Shown: positions 4,364-7,505 of the stretch, in pieces
How the letters are laid out: each line of letters opens with the position of its first letter
How positions within the stretch are numbered: position 1 is the first letter of the stretch
Assembly (NCBI GenBank): GCA_023132545.1
Contig: JAGLYB010000145.1
Span: 1 to 7,505, forward strand
Length of the DNA: 7,505 nucleotides
DNA from: Candidatus Bipolaricaulota bacterium
GTDB taxonomy: Bacteria > Bipolaricaulota > Bipolaricaulia > UBA7950 > UBA9294
Direction of reading: 5' to 3'
Notes under the pieces: model-generated
The model's database searches: none
Seen by the model: only the letters and a program-made list of their open reading frames with translations
Told to the model about the DNA's origin: nothing
Program-made: the position numbers and the translations under genes

Positions 4364-6100
4364 ATGGATCGTTTTCTACGCATAGACATGACAACACGCA
4401 CGGCCACGTTTGCACCAGTGCCGGATAAGTACAAGGGGAGGGCAGGTCGGTGGCTGACGTCATCCATCGTACACGATGAAGTACCAGCCACGTGCCATCC
4501 ACTGGGACCGAACAACAAGTTGGTGTTCTCTCCCGGTATCGTAACGGGAACATCGTCTCCGACATCGTCTCGCATCTCCGTAGGCGGCAAGTCACCGCTC
4601 ACCGGCGGCATCAAAGAAGCCAACGCCGGTACAGGATGGGGGGGGCGATTGGCGCATCTGGGAATCCGCGCTATCATCGTCGAAGGGCAAGCTGAAGGCT
4701 TTTGGTTGCTCAAGATCGATAAGGATGGCGCCTCTTTCGAAGCGGCCGATTCTTGGACCGGTGAGAAGCTTTCAGAGGTCTATCCTTCCGTATTCGACCA
4801 ATTTGGTGGTGCCAAAGCAGTCGACATCTGTTCCATCGGCGTCTCCGGCGAAAACCGCATGTCGTCCGCCGGTATCTGTTTCAATGATCAGAAGGGCCGT
4901 CCCAGCCGCTATGCCGGACGCGGTGGCCTTGGAGCCGTCATGGGGAGCAAGGGATTGAAGTTTATCGTAGTAGATGACGCCGGTGCAGAAAGCGTCGTTA
5001 TCGCTGACCAAGATACCTTCGACAGCGGGCGGAAAAAGATGGCGGCGGCACTGACCGAACATGCTGTCACCAAGCCAAAAGGCGCCCTGAATAGCTATGG
5101 AACCGCTGTCCTGGTCAATATCATCAACGAAGCCGGAGCTTTGCCAACAAACAACTTCCGCACAGGACGATTCGAAGGCGCAGCCAAGATTGCGGGTGAA
5201 GCCATTTTCGAAGGCAATAAGGAGCGTACGGGTGCCGAGCTATACAACCATGCCTGCTCACCCGGCTGCATCATTCGCTGCTCCAACACATGGCATCGGC
5301 CTGACGGGTCCGAGCATACCTCATGCCTCGAATACGAATCCGCATGGGCACTGGGCGCCAATTGTGGCATCGACAATCTTGATCAGATTGCCGAGATGAA
5401 CAACCTATGCAACGAATTCGGCATCGACACGATCGAAATCGGCGGAGCCATCGCCGTGGCCATGGAGGGCGGCCTTGCGGAATTTGGTGATGGCGCTAAA
5501 GCCATCGAACTGGTAAACGAGATCGGTAAGGCAACACCGCTGGGCAGAATCCTCGGAGCTGGGGCACTAGCCACGGGCAAAGCCTTTGGCGTGTCCCGAG
5601 TCCCGCATGTGAAGGGCCAGAATATGCCCGCCTACGAGCCACGTGCTATCAAGGGCATCGGTATGACCTATGCAATCTCAACAATGGGTGCTGATCACAC
5701 AGCGGGATACACCATTGCGCCAGAGATGCTCGGCGTCTCAGGGAAACTCGACCCTCTGGACCCAAACAAGACCGAACTGGCTCGCAACTTTCAATATGCA
5801 ACCGCGTTCATCGACACCACCGGTCATTGCCTGTTTATCGCCTTTGCCATTCTCGACATCGCTTCGGGGTTTGAGGGGATGATCGAGGAGTGCAATGGCG
5901 TACTGGGTACGAAGTGGACGGCGGATGACGTCAGCCGGATCGGCAAGGAAGTCATCGATCTCGAACTTGACTTCAATCGAAAGGCCGGATTTACGAAGGC
6001 CGACGATCGGTTGCCCGAGTTTATGACCTATGAGCCGCTACCACCGCACAACGTCGTGTGGGACATCTCCGATTCCGAGATCGACAAGGTATTCGGATAG
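4364..6100 (+). CDS. Aldehyde ferredoxin oxidoreductase family enzyme (YdhV-like)
   Basis: A 578-residue member of the tungsten/molybdenum AOR family. The N-terminal domain has the family blocks HPLGPNNKLVFSPGIVTGT, SVGGKSPLTGGIKEANAG and LAHLGIRAIIVEGQAEG, which build the pterin-binding fold. The cluster motif NHACSPGCIIRCSN gives Cys298, Cys302 and Cys306. A fourth ligand, Cys489, lies in DTTGHC near the C-terminus. Together these should hold one [4Fe-4S] cluster beside the bis-pterin metal site. The spacing CX3CX3C and the surrounding residues resemble the E. coli YdhV branch rather than P. furiosus AOR (CX2CX3C). Enzymes of the family interconvert aldehydes or similar carbonyls and acids using ferredoxin-like acceptors; the real substrate and the choice of W or Mo are not readable here. 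No ferredoxin-like subunit gene adjoins it. The protein is cytosolic, without a signal peptide. A run of eight G at 4638-4645 lies in the coding frame. Confidence 0.93.
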   Translation: MDRFLRIDMTTRTATFAPVPDKYKGRAGRWLTSSIVHDEVPATCHPLGPNNKLVFSPGIVTGTSSPTSSRISVGGKSPLTGGIKEANAGTGWGGRLAHLGIRAIIVEGQAEGFWLLKIDKDGASFEAADSWTGEKLSEVYPSVFDQFGGAKAVDICSIGVSGENRMSSAGICFNDQKGRPSRYAGRGGLGAVMGSKGLKFIVVDDAGAESVVIADQDTFDSGRKKMAAALTEHAVTKPKGALNSYGTAVLVNIINEAGALPTNNFRTGRFEGAAKIAGEAIFEGNKERTGAELYNHACSPGCIIRCSNTWHRPDGSEHTSCLEYESAWALGANCGIDNLDQIAEMNNLCNEFGIDTIEIGGAIAVAMEGGLAEFGDGAKAIELVNEIGKATPLGRILGAGALATGKAFGVSRVPHVKGQNMPAYEPRAIKGIGMTYAISTMGADHTAGYTIAPEMLGVSGKLDPLDPNKTELARNFQYATAFIDTTGHCLFIAFAILDIASGFEGMIEECNGVLGTKWTADDVSRIGKEVIDLELDFNRKAGFTKADDRLPEFMTYEPLPPHNVVWDISDSEIDKVFG

Positions 6101-6109
6101 GGAGAAAGG

Positions 6110-6154
6110 ATGCGTCGGAGGGCCGCCAGCTGCGGCCCTTCTTCTTTACCATGA
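6110..6154 (+). CDS. Possible 14-residue leader peptide before the beta-grasp genes
   Basis: An ATG at 6110, preceded by GGGAG (6100-6104) at 5-nt spacing, opens a short frame reading MRRRAASCGPSSLP. Its TGA stop (6152-6154) overlaps the ATG of the next gene as ATGA. That next gene has no ribosome binding site of its own, so translational coupling would explain how it is started. Three successive arginine codons (CGT CGG AGG) come just before and into the hairpin at 6117-6141. No comparison is available, so this may be a chance frame. Confidence 0.35.
   Translation: MRRRAASCGPSSLP
6117..6147 (+). terminator. Terminator-like hairpin between oxidoreductase and beta-grasp genes
   Basis: GGGCCGC (6120-6126), loop CAGCT and GCGGCCC (6132-6138) form a perfect GC-rich stem. 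It can be extended by A-T, G-T and G-C pairs to 6117/6141 and is followed by a pyrimidine tail ending TTCTTT. It begins 16 bp after the oxidoreductase stop. It would reduce transcription into the next two genes or protect the 3' end of the upstream message. The tail is interrupted by C, so termination is probably partial. Confidence 0.5.
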
Positions 6155-6444
6155 TTAACGTCCATTTGTATGGGAAGTTGCGACGGTTCTCTGACAGCTC
6201 TAATCCGAAATTTCAATCGGTGACAACCGTGCAGTGGCAACCAAGCGATACAGTCAACCAGATCGTTGACCGACTCAGTATCCCAAGAGAAGAGCTTGGC
6301 AGCAATGTGTTCCTCAATGGCAGATACGCCAATCTTGAATCACCAGTTCAGGACGGCGATCGCCTCGGTCTTTTCCCTGATGACATGCAGCTTCTGTATA
6401 AGTGGTATTTTGATCCAGCTCGTAGTAGGGAGCCTAAAAAGTGA
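6151..6444 (+). CDS. MoaD/ThiS-like beta-grasp protein without C-terminal Gly-Gly
   Basis: A 97-residue ubiquitin-like protein. It begins with the first strand INVHLYGKLRRF, and the family core is in NVFLNGRYANLESPVQDGDRLGLFP, aligned with VNGR and DADRVALFPP of the next gene. Where MoaD ends in Gly-Gly, this protein continues as DDMQLLYKWYFDPARSREPKK, so it cannot be adenylated and thiocarboxylated at a terminal glycine in the usual way unless it is processed. It may be a non-catalytic partner, a chaperone for cofactor loading or a subunit of the oxidoreductase. The ATG at 6151 has no Shine-Dalgarno; it overlaps the stop of a possible leader peptide. An open extension back to GTG 6058 lies inside the oxidoreductase gene and is not family-like. 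The stop overlaps the next start (GTGA). Confidence 0.8.
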   Translation: MINVHLYGKLRRFSDSSNPKFQSVTTVQWQPSDTVNQIVDRLSIPREELGSNVFLNGRYANLESPVQDGDRLGLFPDDMQLLYKWYFDPARSREPKK

Positions 6445-6683
6445 GGGTTGAGGTGCGACTCTACGCGACCTTTGCCAAGCTCGGCCCAAGCCAGCGTGCC
6501 GGAGATCCTTTCGATATGGACCTCAAGGATTCTGCTTCGTTGGCAGACCTCATTCGCAAACTAGAGATCCCAGAAGATAACGTGCATCTGACCATCGTCA
6601 ACGGACGCATCATTCACGAACGGACGCAAGTGCTCCTAGACGCCGATCGCGTTGCCCTGTTCCCGCCCGTTGGCGGGGGATAG
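6441..6683 (+). CDS. MoaD-family sulfur-carrier protein with C-terminal Gly-Gly
   Basis: An 80-residue beta-grasp protein of normal MoaD length. It starts RVEVRLYATFAKLG, has LTIVNGRIIHERTQVLLDADRVALFPPVGGG and ends exactly at the Gly-Gly tail that MoeB-type enzymes adenylate. In the family the thiocarboxylate formed there donates sulfur to the dithiolene of molybdopterin. Next to an oxidoreductase that needs a bis-pterin metal cofactor, that is the likely job here, though ThiS-like or other sulfur transfer is possible. The GTG start overlaps the previous stop by 4 nt and has GGGAG (6428-6432) 8 nt upstream, so it can be initiated on its own as well as by coupling. No MoaE, MoaA or MoeB gene is in the window. 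A 6-bp hairpin (6662-6677) lies within its last codons. Confidence 0.88.
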   Translation: MRVEVRLYATFAKLGPSQRAGDPFDMDLKDSASLADLIRKLEIPEDNVHLTIVNGRIIHERTQVLLDADRVALFPPVGGG

Positions 6684-6712
6684 TCGGCGCTCTTCAGATT
6701 GGCGGCAACCTC

Positions 6713-7505
6713 CTAGTACGGGTATACGAGGATCGGTGCAAACAGGACGTCACCAGTCGGCGTGCGGATCCAAAGATGAAGCCTCACATCAAGTTGCAGC
6801 AGGCTCGTGAAGACTGTTACGTTCGTATCGCCCCCTTCAACTTTGCCCACGTCCCAAGCCGCTGGCTGAACGTCTCCGTTGCCTGAGGTCACGACAACAT
6901 TCCATAACTGCGGATCCGCCGGGTAGATCGCATCGTCTCCGAACAGGATGACGATCGGCACCCCCACGGGATACGAGGACACGTCAAATGCAAACCCTTG
7001 TACCGCCAAATCGAGGATCGGCGAGTTGGTGACCTTCGGCGTTCCTTGAAGCAGATTTCCGAATGCGTCGAATCCGACGCGTACCAACCCCAAATTCGTG
7101 TGCCAGTTCGTGGTAAGATCATCGCCGACAAAAAGATCCGTGCGTTCCATGCTGGCTGGGGGAACCGTCGCCCCAGCAGGCCAGTTGATGCCCGGCAATC
7201 CGCCAATGTTGACCGCATCAACCAGGCAACCTGACGATCCGAGCAGTTCGAGAACTGCGCCCTCATCCGGAAGCTGCATCGAAAGTCCAAACTCGTTCTC
7301 CAGCGGGTAGACAACATCTGCATCACGATGCAGGACGGTGTCGTCAGCATCGCGCTCAATCAAGAGATGATCGAAGGTCGGCGTTTCCGACCATGTCACC
7401 CACCACGTGTTAAGGCTCAAAGCATTGGGCTCGAACTGTAGCGGGACATCGACAGTCAGGGGGGCCAAAACACCTGAAAGGGGGAGGATCCGCCATGCTA
7501 AGTCC
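6713..7505 (-). CDS. Lamin-tail-domain protein, C-terminal part
   Basis: The frame is open to the right edge, so the first 263 readable codons are the end of a longer protein; a TTG at 7468 is not needed as a start. The segment LLIERDADDTVLHRDADVVYP, then AVLELLGSSGCLVDAVNIGG, NWPAGATVPPASMERTDLF (ASMER at 7142-7156) and LVRVGFDAFGNLLQGTPKVTNS follows the order of bacterial lamin tail domains (LTD), an immunoglobulin-like fold in exported proteins. About 100 further residues, rich in hydrophobic strands and ending LFAPILVYPY, belong to no domain I recognise. The signal peptide would be outside the window, so surface or secreted location is inferred from the family. The gene is convergent with the oxidoreductase unit, 29 bp from the MoaD stop. 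Confidence 0.72.
   Translation of the reverse strand, partial: DLAWRILPLSGVLAPLTVDVPLQFEPNALSLNTWWVTWSETPTFDHLLIERDADDTVLHRDADVVYPLENEFGLSMQLPDEGAVLELLGSSGCLVDAVNIGGLPGINWPAGATVPPASMERTDLFVGDDLTTNWHTNLGLVRVGFDAFGNLLQGTPKVTNSPILDLAVQGFAFDVSSYPVGVPIVILFGDDAIYPADPQLWNVVVTSGNGDVQPAAWDVGKVEGGDTNVTVFTSLLQLDVRLHLWIRTPTGDVLFAPILVYPY

Noticed and set aside
4137..4713. Two overlapping minus-strand open frames across the oxidoreductase promoter and N-terminus
   Set aside because: They overlap a strong promoter, ribosome binding site and conserved AOR blocks on the plus strand and show no domain-like sequence.
1..7505. CRISPR array, insertion sequence, tRNA/rRNA, toxin-antitoxin or phage defence module
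   Set aside because: No regularly spaced repeats, transposase motifs, tRNA-like folds or defence-protein motifs were seen by eye on either strand.

Overview
The window is bacterial, gene-dense chromosomal DNA with eight sizeable coding regions, two of them cut by the window edges, plus one possible 14-codon leader ORF. Starts with good Shine-Dalgarno sequences, a promoter of the TTGACA type and short intergenic gaps all fit bacteria. A YdhV-like aldehyde ferredoxin oxidoreductase with MoaD-type partners and a COG2509-type FAD dehydrogenase suggest an anaerobe. The lamin-tail-domain protein with an ASMER motif resembles proteins I associate with uncultured anaerobic lineages such as Candidatus Bipolaricaulota. 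That placement is a weak inference from memory, not a result.

Layout. (1) 1-705 (+): C-terminal part of a FAD-dependent dehydrogenase. (2) 744-1403 (-): HAD-family hydrolase, convergent with the first gene. (3) A 154-bp divergent region, then 1558-2397 (+): tandem-GNAT acetyltransferase, apparently short at its N-terminus and carrying an internal 11-codon duplication. (4) 2461-3123 (+): UbiE-type methyltransferase, possibly leaderless. (5) 3169-3492 (+): small three-helix membrane protein, followed 28 bp later by 3521-4150 (+), an exported C39-like cysteine peptidase. (6) A 213-bp regulatory region (4151-4363) with two matched inverted repeats, an extended -10 promoter and a strong ribosome binding site. 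(7) 4364-6100 (+): tungsten/molybdenum aldehyde ferredoxin oxidoreductase. (8) 6151-6444 and 6441-6683 (+): two MoaD/ThiS-type beta-grasp proteins, overlapping by 4 nt; only the second ends in Gly-Gly. (9) 6713-7505 (-): C-terminal part of a lamin-tail-domain surface protein, convergent with the oxidoreductase unit.

The most coherent functional unit is 4235-6683. A controlled promoter drives the pterin-dependent oxidoreductase. A terminator-like hairpin lying inside a possible 14-codon leader ORF then separates it from the two beta-grasp genes. The GG-ending protein probably carries sulfur for the pterin cofactor. The GG-less paralogue cannot do this in the usual way and may be a partner or regulatory subunit. 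The remaining genes look like ordinary accessory metabolism, with some local oddities described in the findings. I saw no tRNA, rRNA, CRISPR array, insertion sequence or phage gene.
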